This document shows, in pieces, positions 16,661 through 53,099 of a stretch of 64,000 bases of DNA (position 1 is its first letter; every line of letters starts with the position of its first letter). The DNA comes from Chrysomallon squamiferum. Lineage: Eukaryota; Mollusca; Gastropoda; Neomphalida; Peltospiridae. The position numbers and the translations under genes were made by a program. The notes below the pieces were generated by a model. That model saw only the letters and a program-made list of their open reading frames with translations. It had not been told where the DNA came from and did no database searches. Where the stretch lies: contig CM022669.1 in assembly GCA_012295275.1 (NCBI GenBank), positions 8,825,989 to 8,889,988 of the forward strand. Direction: 5' to 3'.

Positions 16661-17099
16661 TGCTCGTAGGAGTAACCCCAGTAGTCATATCTTTTGTCTG
16701 ACAGATTTTTTTCTGTATAAGACATTTTTTTTAATTTTTGTGAAACCGTTCATTATTTACCTTAGCAATTTTGTTAAAATTCACCTATATTTTTACTTCT
16801 GTTCAAGCACGCATTCCTAGTTCACATTAGTGAATGAAATTTCGTGTTTGTTATTTCAGTTGGTCAGACTGCCTGTCAGCATCGCTGCTGTTGACGTTGT
16901 TTTGTCTAATTAAAAATTAGTTACGAATTCATTTAAATCGATATCTAAACTAAGAGTTTAAAATGTAGAATTTTAATTTTATTTCATTAGACATATGTTA
17001 AACTAGTAGCCAAGAGAGGTAACTCATTGATAAATAAAAAAATTAATTACAAAAAAATAATTATAATAAAATAAAATAAAAAAATAAAAATACATGTTC

Positions 17100-17310
17100 T
17101 GTGGGCGGCGAACAAAACGGGTATAGATTTGGCGTTTAGTCTATTCGTCAACGCCCTTCACTTTTTTTCCTACTGTCAATCAAACAACAAAACGGACCAA
17201 TCAGCGAGGACACTGCTGGTTTTCACTTCGTCACGGTTGACGAGCCGAATAGAAACACAAGCCGCGGGTTGTTACACGGCGACAATGTTTGAAGTGTTAT
17301 TTTGGCAGGT
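17100..17310 (+). promoter_or_regulatory. CCAAT-containing promoter-like block with possible alternative first exon
   Basis: CpG-containing sequence with GGACCAATCAGCG (CCAAT box at about 17199) and TGTCAATCA (about 17175). It ends in ATG at 17285-17287 with A at -3, encoding MFEVLFWQ and then CAG|GTGAGA, a good donor at 17309. The eight codons end in phase 0 and so would join Groucho exon 2 in frame, but nothing shows that they do. Confidence 0.25.
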
Positions 17311-18169
17311 GAGAAATGCAAAACCACCTGAACACCACTTGGTCACGGTCAAATGGTCATGAGTCAACAATCTGGTCTGTGTGAGAAAATCTTCAAAAGA
17401 AACTGTACGCCCCCAAGCTTGCTGTGGTTAGGCGAGTATTTCTCGTATAAACCTTTTTCCGCGCGGCTTTTTAACCCGCGACCCGCTTTTTAAAAACGTG
17501 TATGTTTCAGGTTACCTGTTATTATCACCTGCCATTTCAAACGAGGTAGATATAGGGATTAAGAGAGGAAAAAAAGAAAAAAGAAAAAGAAAAAAAAAAA
17601 AAAAAAAACATTCTAGAAGTACTTGGTAGTCACTGAAGCGATACATTCCAAATAATCAAGATGTCAGAATTTAACTGTGAGTGATCGTAGATGAAAACAA
17701 TAATTTCTACTGTTGAAAATTCTTTATACATTTATCATAATTCTAAACTTAGTGCAGACACTGTACAGAAAGACGGGATGAAGGTACTGATGGACGAATG
17801 AGTTACGAATATATATATATTTTTAATGAAAACATTACAACTTATTATTAAAACCAAATCAAATTTTGTCTTAGTAAAAATTGAAATCAAATTTACCAGT
17901 TTGACTGGCAGTTATAAATTAGTTCGTCTGTGCTGAGCAGTGAATTTTGTAGTTTAGTAAATAGACAAGAGTAAGTATTATTTTTCATTTGTCCTTACCA
18001 GCTGATGTGAAAACATTTTATGACCGTTGCTACAAAATCTATGATTTCATCTGCTCTCCTTTGAAATTCATTATTAATATTTAATGAAGATCGCCCGCCA
18101 CTCGATTAGCTTGCTGGCTGGTTCATTTTTTTTTTTTTTGGGGGGGGGAATACTTTTCATCGGGAAAGT

Positions 18170-18640
18170 CAACTAGGTACACCCATTGTAGGCATTCTCC
18201 GGAGATAAAGACTGTATGACGTCACAGAGAGCGCAAAAGAACGTCTGCTTCGTACTGTTTGTGACAGCAGAAAGATTGGGAAATGGATATCTCTTTAACA
18301 ACCGTGTTGTGACAAATTTTCCACGTCTGCTCATAAATAGTGACACAGTTCATCGAGTCGTCTGTTGATAACAGCGCGCGATATTTCCCGCGCCACCGTC
18401 TCCTGCGACGGAGGAACAAAAGCCAGTGTCAAGGGCGGTAATTACACGTTATGCAGCTCTGCCTGTCAGCGTAATGATAGTGACCGACCAGTTTTTCCTA
18501 TTACACGTTAAGCCGGGTATGAAGGTAGGGGTGGGGGGATGGGGGGGAAGGCGGTCCCCCGTGTCTCGCATAACACACTTTAACAAACAAAAGTCTCAAA
18601 CGCCGCTACTAGAAAATTACCCTGTATTAAGAGTTCATTA
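18170..18640. promoter_or_regulatory. CpG-containing island with a CRE
   Basis: Unique sequence with the palindromic CRE TGACGTCA at 18217-18224, GCGCGCGATATTTCCCGCGCC (an E2F-like TTTCCCGCGC) at about 18374, and G-rich patches. No recognisable protein. Regulatory role inferred from composition. Confidence 0.3.
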
Positions 18641-18669
18641 AAAACCTCTTGTCATAATGTATCAGTGAC

Positions 18670-18744
18670 GTTATTATATTATATTATATTATATTATATT
18701 ATATTATATTATATTATATTATATTATATTATATTATATTATAT

Positions 18745-18834
<90 letters not shown>

Positions 18835-18849
18835 TACTATTACTATTAC

Positions 18850-18913
<64 letters not shown>

Positions 18914-18925
18914 GTTATTTGGTCT
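18670..18925. repeat. Compound TATTA pentanucleotide and ATT trinucleotide array
   Basis: About 15 TATTA units (18670-18747) run into TAA then ATT triplets, with ACT variants near 18830-18855. Confidence 0.96.
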
Positions 18926-19699
18926 TGTTGTTGTTGTTGGCAAGGTGGTGGTGGTATTGGTGTGTTGCTGCTGCTGCTGCTGCAGTTATTGTAAAATGTT
19001 CTAGATTCAGTAATTATTCCTTACTTTGGCGAAAGCAGCGTTAAATTACAGAATGCGAAACAAGCGAGGAGACAGATCAGAGACAAATCATTGACAGCAG
19101 TTGTATTTTCTTCATCTTGGTAAACATTTTCCTCTTTTTCGAAAATACATTTATTCGGAAGTTTACGTAATCATTCGTTTGTTTTTAAAAATATATATAT
19201 ATATTTGAATACCTATGTTAATGTTCCTCTATCTCTCTCTGTGTGTGTGTGTTATATACACAAACACAGATAGTTATTTGTATTTATGTATTTGTGAATC
19301 TTTGTATGTGTCTGCATGCGTGTACGTGTTAGTCTGCATAAAGGTAAACAGCTATATGCGAGATGAACAAACAAGCGTGTATGCGGTACAAATTGTTTTT
19401 CTGCATGACGGCCACCATTAGTGCAGGTTTCAATCGGAGACCACCTGAAAATACCTATTTATTACCTGTCTATTCGACGTCACCAGGGTGAAACCCTTGG
19501 GTGTCATCTAAACCATTAGTGTATGTTTGAACTCGGCAACCCGAAATAAATCGACTGACACAAACTCCGAGTTGACGAGATATATAAAATAACAAGACGT
19601 ACGTTTTTTTTTCTTTTTTTGTTGTTTTCATACGCCTATAAAAGAAAATCCGTCCCTTTGTGTGACAGGCAATTACACCGTATTTGATTTACCACATAC

Positions 19700-19731
<32 letters not shown>

Positions 19732-20006
19732 GGGAGGGGGACGGGATAGATCGGGTACACATTTCCACGGAGCTAAGTCTCGTTTTGCTCGCACCGTGAC
19801 GTATTTTCATTGTTGTTAATTCTCGTCATCGCGAGACGAGGCGAGACTTTCACGTCATCATTAATTATTAACGCTAACATTACAAAAATATATTGTTTGT
19901 TTATCAGTATTATCTTACAGTAAATATATATATATATATATATACCGTGCGGTTAACTTGTAACGGCTAAAATTAATAGTCTATGACAAATATACAAACA
20001 GAAAAT

Positions 20007-20010
<4 letters not shown>

Positions 20011-20103
<93 letters not shown>

Positions 20104-20184
20104 GTGGAGACAGACAGAGAGAGAGAGAGGGAGGAGGAGAGACGGGGGAGAGAGAGGGGAGAGAGAGAGAGAGAGAGAGAGACG

Positions 20185-20254
<70 letters not shown>

Positions 20255-20276
20255 GGGAGAGAGGGAGAGAGACGGG

Positions 20277-20357
<81 letters not shown>
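20011..20357. repeat. GA array, about 345 bp, all purine on + strand
   Basis: GA units with GGGGGA, GACAGACA and GGAGA interruptions. This is among the longest polypurine tracts in the window and could form triplex (H-DNA), a known property of such mirror repeats. Confidence 0.96.
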
Positions 20358-20360
<3 letters not shown>

Positions 20361-20649
20361 TTTACAATACCAAATTTTCGACAGTTTTCAGTGATGACTG
20401 CGGCCTGCACAATAAACATTATGATGTCATAAGTGGACTGGTGAGAAAGATGATAAAAAAAAATAGTAAAAAAACAAAACAAACAACAAATAAACAAATA
20501 ACACTTAGAAGAACGCAAAGCTTAGTATATTCATAGACAACAGCATAGTTTAGGGAAACGGTTAGACGAAATTTAATTTTAACTGCGATTTTAAAATCAA
20601 AGAAAGAAAGTTAGATGAACACATCATACGGTATTACTACACGTTCTCT

Positions 20650-20835
20650 GAAATCACTAATTTAAAGACAGGCACGTGTTTGACGCCGTTCTGAAATCAT
20701 TGGACACGTGACTTTGCTAATTTAACTACAGACACGTGTGCGTCGCCATCTTGAAATCATACGTCACGTGACTTAACTACTTTAACAAAAGACACGTGCG
20801 CGTCGCCATCTTGAAATCATACTGCACGTGTCGCT
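20650..20835. promoter_or_regulatory. 60-bp tandem module with six CACGTG E-boxes and YY1-like sites
   Basis: CACGTG occurs at 20673, 20705, 20733, 20765, 20793 and 20825 (first base), with alternating spacing 32/28/32/28/32, an exact 60-bp period. GCCATCTTG, the reverse of the YY1 core, follows the odd boxes at 20745-20753 and 20805-20813; the first unit has a decayed copy. CACGTG is bound by Myc/Max, USF, CLOCK and Hes/Hey-type bHLH factors. It lies 2.6 kb upstream of the Groucho start codon. Confidence 0.55.
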
Positions 20836-21181
20836 TATTGTTCGAACAGTTGCCCGGCTTCGTTCGTCCACGTTTTATTAATTATTTCCGTCATTTTCCG
20901 TGATGGGTATTTTTTTTTTGCCGAAGTGCCGACGACGTGACACTAGGCCTTGGCGCACCACCTCCCGGCCACTCGCTCACTGTTACACTCGATGCAGCAG
21001 TGTGCGCACGCGCCGTCTTTTATAATACCGCAGTGAATTTTGAATTTATGCTGGTTGGCCGACAGCTTTCTGTGTCAGCATTTTAATTCAAGAGCTGAAA
21101 CCTTTTTCTGCGGGGCATGGTCGCACGTGCACCACAGAGATAAACCAGAAATAACAAACATGACCAGACTGCATTGACAGT

Positions 21182-21203
21182 ACAATAATAATAATAATAA
21201 ATA

Positions 21204-21235
<32 letters not shown>

Positions 21236-21243
21236 TGATAATG

Positions 21244-21274
<31 letters not shown>

Positions 21275-21424
21275 ATAAATAATAATAATAATAATAATAA
21301 TAACGACGACGATGAAGATAGTAATAATAATAATGATGATGATGATAATAAAAAGAGCACCAAGAATATCAAAAGGACAAAACAGAAGATAATGGACAAA
21401 ATGAAGAAATAGAACAAAAGGAGC

Positions 21425-21478
<54 letters not shown>

Positions 21479-21523
21479 TAAATAAAAAAAAAATAAAAAA
21501 ATAATAAAATAAAAAATAAATGC
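21182..21523. repeat. ATA/ATG/AAT microsatellite blocks
   Basis: Trinucleotide arrays (21182-21343 and 21427-21523) with GAT and GATAAT variants, separated by about 80 bp of unique purine-rich sequence. Confidence 0.93.
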
Positions 21524-21982
21524 AATCAATGTTATAAATTACAAATAAAATTGTTTCTGAAAGCTAATAAGTTACGAATTATTTTAGTGAAACTAATTAC
21601 TTATATATCAGTTTAAAAAACGAAATATATATATATATATATATAAAGAAAAGAAAAAGAAGAAGAAAGAAAGAAAGAAAACAAATTTTAAAACCGACAA
21701 CATTAAAGTAAAATAGCTGATTGGTCTGTTGGTTATGTAACAAAAACAAAAAGAAAGAAAAGTTGAATTAAACGACACTGCATACATTTTTATCTCTTGT
21801 TATATGGATCTATAAAAAAATAAAAAAAACCCCACACAACTCAGTCTAAAACCGAACTGTAATGAGCCGCTGTTTTATAATTAGCAGCTGCGTAGCATTT
21901 ATATTGTCATCTTTAATAAGCAAAAACCCACAACCTCCTTCAAACCCATAAAATGACCAGAACAACGCCCAGCCCGCCCAAA

Positions 21983-22039
21983 AAATAATAAAAATAAAAA
22001 TAAAAATAAAATTAAAATTAAAATTAAAATTAAAATTAA

Positions 22040-22070
<31 letters not shown>

Positions 22071-22110
22071 TAAAAATAAAAATAAAAATAAAAATAAAAT
22101 AAAATTAAAT
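21983..22110. repeat. AAAAT/AAATT array
   Basis: Runs of AAAAT, AAATT and AATAA-type pentamers and hexamers; the frames they create are artefacts. Confidence 0.93.
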
Positions 22111-22319
22111 AAACAAAAAGACGTTGATAACTGTATTTTGGGGAAGAGAGAGGCAGCATGAAGATCGTTATAATAAAAGACTGGCGGTTGTGTGGAGTTT
22201 TAAAAACATTGTGTATGTTTATGTGATAATTTATATATTTGACTTTATCTTGTTTTATCATCATCATCATCATCATCATTATTATTATTAATATTATTTG
22301 AAAGAAAACTCATTTAATA

Positions 22320-23464
22320 TCGACAGACATTTCATAATCCTCGTTTCAGCAATATTTTGCTGAAAGATTTTATACAAACCTGTCAATCTTATGCTTAAGC
22401 CACGTCTTCCATGTCAAACCCACGTGGGTTGAATTGACAGCTTGTAGATCACAGATTATTGAACAACTGGAATTCATTTCGCTGAAGGCCTCTTGCCGTC
22501 GCTGTATTGAGTCAGTCGATAATTTCAGACGAGACGCACCCTGTGTGTGATAGATTACTTCAGTGTTATTTACTTTTAGCCAAAATTTTATTTTATATTT
22601 TATATTATGTTTCGTTTCTGCAGTGTAGTGTCAGTTCTAGCGGGGAATAAGCCACGCCTCCTTTAATTATTGACATATGTATGCAGATTTATGAAAATAT
22701 TATTTCTATGCTACTTTTCCTCCCCAAAAAATGAATAAACGTATACACAAGAACGTTTTTCTTTCTGCATGTAGTTCGAAAACTGATAAAATTCAAACAA
22801 ATAAACTGTTTAAACAGCACTTCCCTCTGATTGGTTGTCGCGTTCTGTCAAATGAAATAATTACTCCACGTGCTCTCATTAAATATGCACACAGGCATAA
22901 CAGCAATCCACGACGTGCGATTCTATTGGTTGAGTAGCGGCTTAAGACTGTTCATAAGTAATGAACCCACGTGGGTTGAAGTGCTTGCATTTGCTGGCTA
23001 ATCTGGCCAATCAGCGTGCAGCTGACAGGGCCGGTGTCCTTTCTGCAGTCATTGTTAGCAGAAGTACGGAGTTGTTGGCTTCGGTTACCTCGGTACGTGT
23101 GTGGCACAGAGAAGACGGCGTTTTTTGGTGGCCGCGTTCCCAAGCGTTTGCTGTTATTGTTCGCCAGTGGATACACTTTCTTTCCATATTGCGCACAACT
23201 ATTGCCAGTTTTCGCTGTACAGTGGAGTAATATAATGTCTGGAGATGGAGTACACATCGAGTTGGCGCGCTCCACTCGATCAGGCCTCATGTTCTGAAAT
23301 TCTGCAGTCATTCTTGAACGTGTCATCATCGCGTCGATAGATTTAAAAAAAAGGCGAAATTTCGGTGTTTTTCTTTCCTCAGTGGATGTACTTTCTGCCT
23401 GTTATACATTCACCATCTTCTCGGACTGTTGATGAAGTAGTTGGCGACGTCGAACGCACGCATC
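22320..23464 (+). promoter_or_regulatory. Probable Groucho promoter and 5'UTR region
   Basis: Over 1 kb of unique sequence leading to the Groucho start codon. It holds two copies of the 14-bp palindrome AACCCACGTGGGTT (22417-22430, 22964-22977), CCAAT boxes on either strand (CTGATTGGTTG about 22828, CTATTGGTTG about 22923, GCCAATCAGCG about 23006) and increasing CpG. An in-frame TAG (23438-23440) lies ahead of the start codon, so translation cannot begin further upstream in this exon. The transcription start and any 5'UTR intron are not determinable. Confidence 0.5.
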
Positions 23465-46992
<23,528 letters not shown>

Positions 46993-47535
46993 TTGGCTGT
47001 TTAGACGCAGTTTGCTTCCTGAAACAAGTTGTAGAAATGTGATGGCAGAAATACATTTTTGTAAACAATTTTGATGAAATGTCATTTCCAAAGTATGTGA
47101 CAATGATTACGATTGGTTAATAATGTACCTTGGCTGCCAGTAAAATGAGTCAGTGTTTTTGATTGGTTGCAAGAAATGTTGCGACAGTTTTGATTGGATA
47201 CTGAAGTGAATTGTGTAACAACATTTGTGATTGGTTACAGAGATGACACAGACAAGCTCAGAGGAGTTGAGATTAATAAGAAGAGGATTCTGATTGGTGG
47301 AAATCAGTCACATTTAAAGTTTTTACTTCATTTGACTTGCATAAAGGAAGAGCAAGGAAGTTAAAATGAAGATGTTAATATGTACAAGAAATAAATGTTT
47401 TTCTTTTCTAACACACTGTCTCAGTGACAAGAGGAGATAACTCTTTAAAAAGACAACTGTTAAAACTGGTTGTGACAGGATGAAGCAGTCGCACAAATCA
47501 ATAAATTCATTGAAAAAAAAAAAAAAAAAAAAAAG
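46993..47535 (+). other. Probable Groucho 3'UTR with repeated GATTGG
   Basis: GATTGG occurs at 46991 (overlapping the stop), 47111, 47161, 47192, 47229 and 47292. AATAAA at 47390-47395 and 47500-47505; the latter is followed within 10 bases by a genomic A run (47513-47534). Transcripts may extend further, since A/T-rich sequence without exons continues. Confidence 0.6.
47390..47505 (+). terminator. Two candidate polyadenylation signals of Groucho
   Basis: AATAAA at 47390-47395 and 47500-47505. The first is followed by TTTTTCTTTTC-type sequence; the second sits directly before an A tract, which could cause internal priming in cDNA data. Confidence 0.5.
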
Positions 47536-49062
47536 ACACTATCATCTTTATATGATCACCACTGGCTTTAATATTGCCATAGTAACTGTTTGTAGATAAA
47601 CAAAAATGTGGATAATTTCTAAGTGAAATCAAGAAAGTCATATCATTTTCATTTTTACAGTTCTATGGTTTGTTAACACAGAAGGTTTTTACAGTTTTTT
47701 GTTTCATTTTTCTTTCATTTTTGATGAAGAATGTAGTGAACTTGTACAGAAAATGGAATTTCTATAACTTCTGTTGGTTTTTTTTTTTTTTTTTTTTTTT
47801 CATACTGATTTTAAGTGAAATTATTATTATATTATTTCTCTGTTTAAGAACATTTGTAAATCTTAAGAAACAACAACATTAAATTTATCAGGATGTTCTA
47901 ATTTTCTATTCCATGCACAAGAGATGTTGAACAGTCTTTGTTTACGACTTGAATATTCATAACAAATCATTTGGTGCATGAACATTCATAAAGCTGAATA
48001 TCTGTATGAATATTCATAAACAAAAACAACTGCATGAATGTTGATAAGGCTGCATGCATATCATAGATAGTGAATCAGTTTTGCTTCTCGGTTTTTTTTT
48101 TTTTTTTTTTTTCATTATTCATGAAAACTGCCTGGAAACAAATGTGTGTTTAAGTTGTTTTCATTTGTCCTTCAGAGTCATCTGGTTAAAAGATTTTTTT
48201 GTTCGTTTTATTTTCAATCTTTTTTTTTTTTTGTCTTAAAAAGATTTATTTCTGTTCATTTTTTTTTATTATTATTATTTTTTCTTGTTGTTTTTTTTTT
48301 TTTTTACATTTGCACTTAAGCATTTGTTTTTATATGTTTATTAAATTACTTTTTTTTTTTTCAGTGTAAATAATTTTTAATTAAAAAAAAATCTATGATA
48401 AAACACCTTGTTTTCTATATAATTTTAAAAAGTTAATAAAAAAAAAAAACATTCAATAATTGATATGATACATTGAATTTACATATTTAAACAAAGTCAG
48501 GTTTTTAATGATTTCCCACTTTTTTTTTTTTTTTTTTTTTTACTGTTTATGATATATATTTTTAATTATATTCAGAAATATATTTGATGATGTGAAACCA
48601 TATCTGTGGGTGGAGTTTTGATTATGAGCTCTGGGGTGAGGGAATATGATAAATGTTTATTGATTTGTGTTCATGCAGCATAATAAGGCAATACCTCAAA
48701 ACAACGTCATTCCACTCATCATAAACTGACACATGTCAACTGGGTATCTCCTCCCCTTGTACACTTCACTGTCAAGTGGGTGGAGTCATTATGTCATAGG
48801 GTAACTCCCACCTACCAAATAGCTTGCCAATAAGTGTATTTTTATTTTTATTTATTATTATTATTTTTTTTTTAAATGAGTTTCTGAATGTCACAAATGT
48901 GAGGAAAAAGTTGGCTTGGGAATTAGTTATCTGATTATTATATTGGAAAACATTTTTTTTTTCTCTCTCTCTTTTTATTTCTCAAAAATTTACTTTTGTA
49001 TTATTTGTTTTTACATAGTTAATACATAGAATTATGAAAATAATTGATACGGTCATATTCAT

Positions 49063-49101
<39 letters not shown>

Positions 49102-49919
49102 TCAAGTGTTCTTTTTAAAATTCAACTTGGTTAGGAATATTTAGTGAAAAAGGTGAGACAAGCATAAAAGAATTTAAGAAAAATATATATGTATAAAGAA
49201 ATATTGAATAATTGTACCAAGTGTTTTTAAAAATAATTCCGTTTTTGTTTTATTTGTGTTTTTTGTTTTTTTTTTAATTAATTATTATTATTATTTTTTC
49301 AATCATTTCATTATGACAGGTTGGGTGTGTTCGGTGATCAGTGAAAGTTGCATATTAAAAGTTGAATCAAACACGTTAGTTGTTTTGTATTCTGATCATC
49401 CATTTGTCTGTCTCAGCGTCGTAACAACATTTACATTTGAAGGAAGAACCATTCTTTTTATAGCGATTCAGTCAACACATTTATAATCAGTGATCGTATG
49501 GTGCAATACATGTGGTAAATTAATAGAAACGTGTTGCTATCTCGCTATATTTTCACATGGTGCTAATGTATCTTTCTTGTATACCAACCCATTGACAGAA
49601 AGAAAACACGATAAACCAACAGAATGGAATATAATAGACCAGTAGGGGAACTGTGGGTAACTGGCGTCTCGTTAATGACACATTCATTCTATGTTTGCTG
49701 ACCAAATGAAATTTTAGGACAGATACATCATAACTATTAAATTTTAAATACTTGAGAAGAATATTTTCTTTATAAATATTCCCCCAACTCAGTAATCCCC
49801 CCTGTTTAAGTTACGTCATACGTTTTTATGGTCTATGTGTGACGACATAAATAAACATCATAAAATGTCATCAAATAATGTACGCTGGATTTTGTTTTTC
49901 TTCTTGAAAGCTTAAAAAT

Positions 49920-50320
49920 GAGTCCCGGGATTTAACACTTAGCTGGAGACTGTTGCGGTGTCAAACAGACACACACAATAAATTGTGTTTGCGTTGAGTC
50001 TCTTCGCGGGAAAAGTAATGAACAAATCGCAATGACGTGGCAACGCGCCACAGAAAAGAACGCTACTGCTAGAGCAAATTTATACAAGTCCGCCGTAATG
50101 AGCGCGTGTTTGTCGCGGATTAGCGAGACAACGTCGTGGATGAGGTAGGTTAAAAAGAGGAAAGCACACAACATGTACCTGGCAGTCGTCTGTACCTGGA
50201 AAAGACGTATTTCCGCGGTGTGCTGGAATTCCGTTTACAGACTCGTGATAAACGAGAAGTTTCGACTAAAAAGTGTTGCTGTGAAAGGTTGTCGAGTTTG
50301 AGCAAATGTAACCAAGTACG
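49920..50320. promoter_or_regulatory. CpG-containing island, candidate promoter or enhancer
   Basis: Dense CpG relative to flanks (TTCGCGGGAAAAG, CAACGCGCCAC, GTCGCGGATTAGCGAGAC). TTCGCGGGAAA resembles an E2F site. A minus-strand frame of 80 codons runs across it but matches nothing I know. Confidence 0.25.
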
Positions 50321-51172
50321 TTTTTAACTGCAATACTTGTAACTATTTTCAGCACTGTGCATTTTCAGCTTCTAATTTGAGATAACTTGTAATCTGATAT
50401 CACAAAAGATTTTCTTGATCATGACGAATGTGTAATTGTTTGGTCATACCTTATTATTACCGCCGACTTTTTGTTTAGTAAACAAGTTATTTTAGGAATG
50501 CATCCAGAGACCGCGGGGGTGACACTTGGTAATGATACATCCTGTTTAGGTGGGTCCACGCTGATTTTCAATATTTTTGTAATCTGATACGCTTTCTGTA
50601 CACAGATCAAAGTCCAGCAGCGTATTCCAGGTCTGTGTCATCATTATCCGTATGAAAATAACCAAGTACGCCTACCATGGGCACACGAATTAATAACTTC
50701 TTTGTTTGTCGGAGAGAATAGTACTAATGTGTTAGAGGATTTTGTTCAGAAAAAGATTTTTGTTGTTGTTGTTTTTAACATTTTTCCGACTTAATTTGTA
50801 ACCAAATTTAACTGGTCCAAATTAGTGTTATTTCAAGTATATTCTGTTTGTATTTTAACAAAGACTGGATGGTTTAAAAAGAAAAAGAAAACAAAAGAAG
50901 AAAAAAAAAAAAAAAAAATAAGGAACGTACATAAATACCAGATGCGAGTGATCTCCCTTGTCCCGAATAATGATGTTTTGTGTGACGTAGAAGACAATGA
51001 TAACAGACTACTTAGATACACTGGAGTGTTGTTCTGTGCTTGTCTCTCTCTTAGCGTACTTATCAGTGCACTGGTCAATAACTTGATTACATATTGACAT
51101 TTAAAATGTCTTACAGTAAAACTTAAAATATTTAATAACTAGGCAAATTAAATAAATAAATAAATAAAATAA

Positions 51173-51235
<63 letters not shown>

Positions 51236-52735
51236 TGTTATTATTATTTAAATACCAAAAATAAAAACGAGACACAAAACCAATTTATTCTTTATTTTTT
51301 TTTATTTTTTTTTTTTTTTTTTTTTATTAAACAAGGATCATTTCAGTTTTTAAATTGTTTACGGTATCTCAAGTGGTGACAGATGTTTGGAGCGTCTGCG
51401 TTGTCCAAAAGTCCACCCTCAATTATCACACGTGAGTCTGATAACTTTTAAACCTTAGAACCATTTACTTCTGTGTACGAGATAGGAGAAGGTGTGTTTC
51501 TAGAAGTGATAACAAGGATTAGTCGGCCGCTGGGTGTGAGTACGTGCAGATGTTACGAAAGGCAGGTACAAGACTCGTCAACAGAGGGTGTTAGTTACCT
51601 TTATCAGGGCGGAATTTCGATGTAATGTAACCGGTGTCAAACTCAGATACAAACAACATAAAGAGGCTTCTAAAACTTTAATTTGTTATTTATTTATTTT
51701 TTTCTCTTGTGAGAGTAGTATACAGGCCCTCTTCCTATCTAAATCTAGTTCTGTCCATTATCACGATCACTGAACGTCTGCGGTTGAGCTCTCGCTGTGA
51801 AGTTTGCATGTGACTGAGCGACTTGTCGTAATCTGGTTTGTGGTTATTTTAAAACGAAGCAGTTGAAAAATATGTTAAAACTAGAAAATACAGTGTGAAA
51901 TGTGAGAACGCTCTAAAACGTATGATAATTACAAATAGAATGTATGGGATCTGGTAAAACCTTTTTTTTAAAAAAAAAAAAACAACAGTTCAGTATAAAG
52001 TATGTAATCTAATGAAACTTGTATATATATATATATATATAAACAAAATTATGAAAATTAAAAAAAAAAATAATGAAAATAACATAAAAAAAAAAAATAC
52101 TGTATGAAATATGGGACGTAAACAAACAAACAAAAAAAAAACAGAAAATAAAGAGTAGTTCTTATATCTAGCAGTGAAATGGCTAAGTATTAAGTCACGT
52201 GTTAAGAAAGCTGGATCACCACTCTGTATTAAGCTTACATACTTTAAGATTAGTACATTCCACGCGTGAATTCTTACACAGATTTTAATAACAAACTTAA
52301 CCGTTTAAACCTCTTTGACAAATCTCATTTCCTACTCGTTTCAAATATTCATATCTGAAACAGAATTTCATCTCTTTGTAGGATTGTATTAGTAACAAAA
52401 TGTCTGTATAAATTATAAATGATGACTACTTAAGTAGAACTGAAGGGAGGTGCAAAAAGAAAGAAAGATAATAAATAAATTACTGAACAATTGGATATGA
52501 ACTTACTTTTAGAAGTTTTCTGTTACCATATGAAAATAGACAAAACGGTTGCTATGCGAGAAGTCGCATGGTGACGTCATCCTAACAATGAAAACTGGAC
52601 TCGGGAAGACTGCTTTTATCACGTGTAACATTTAATTATTTTTATACAGTGTAAATAATGTATGTATAAATTTAAATTTTATTTACTTATCGAACACTTT
52701 GACGGTGTTTATATACTTTTATTTGTTAATTTTCT

Positions 52736-52747
52736 TTTTTTTTTTTT

Positions 52748-52816
<69 letters not shown>
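52736..52816. repeat. T homopolymer, about 80 bases with one C
   Basis: Two T runs joined by a single C; the longest homopolymer in the window. Length is unlikely to be exact in any assembly. Confidence 0.95.
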
Positions 52817-52819
<3 letters not shown>

Positions 52820-53099
52820 TCGTTAGTAATTTATTTTAAAACCACAAACAGTGGTAATTTATTAATTATTAGATTCGGATAATTAACACAGGCATTTTCA
52901 AGGTTCATTTATATTTATTTACACTATATTTTCAAATTAAACGTGAAATAAACAAGGAGACAGAAATATCCTTTATCTCATACAAAAATAAGCACAACCA
53001 TATCAAGTATCAGAGATAACGAAAATAGCATTTCTTCCTCATTATGTGAGCAGACGTAATTTTTAAAAAATAAATAAATAAATAAACTGATTTATCACA

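Noticed and set aside
22952-23329. Minus-strand frame of 125 codons upstream of Groucho
   Set aside because: Overlapped by several + strand frames in the same promoter-like sequence; no known domain.
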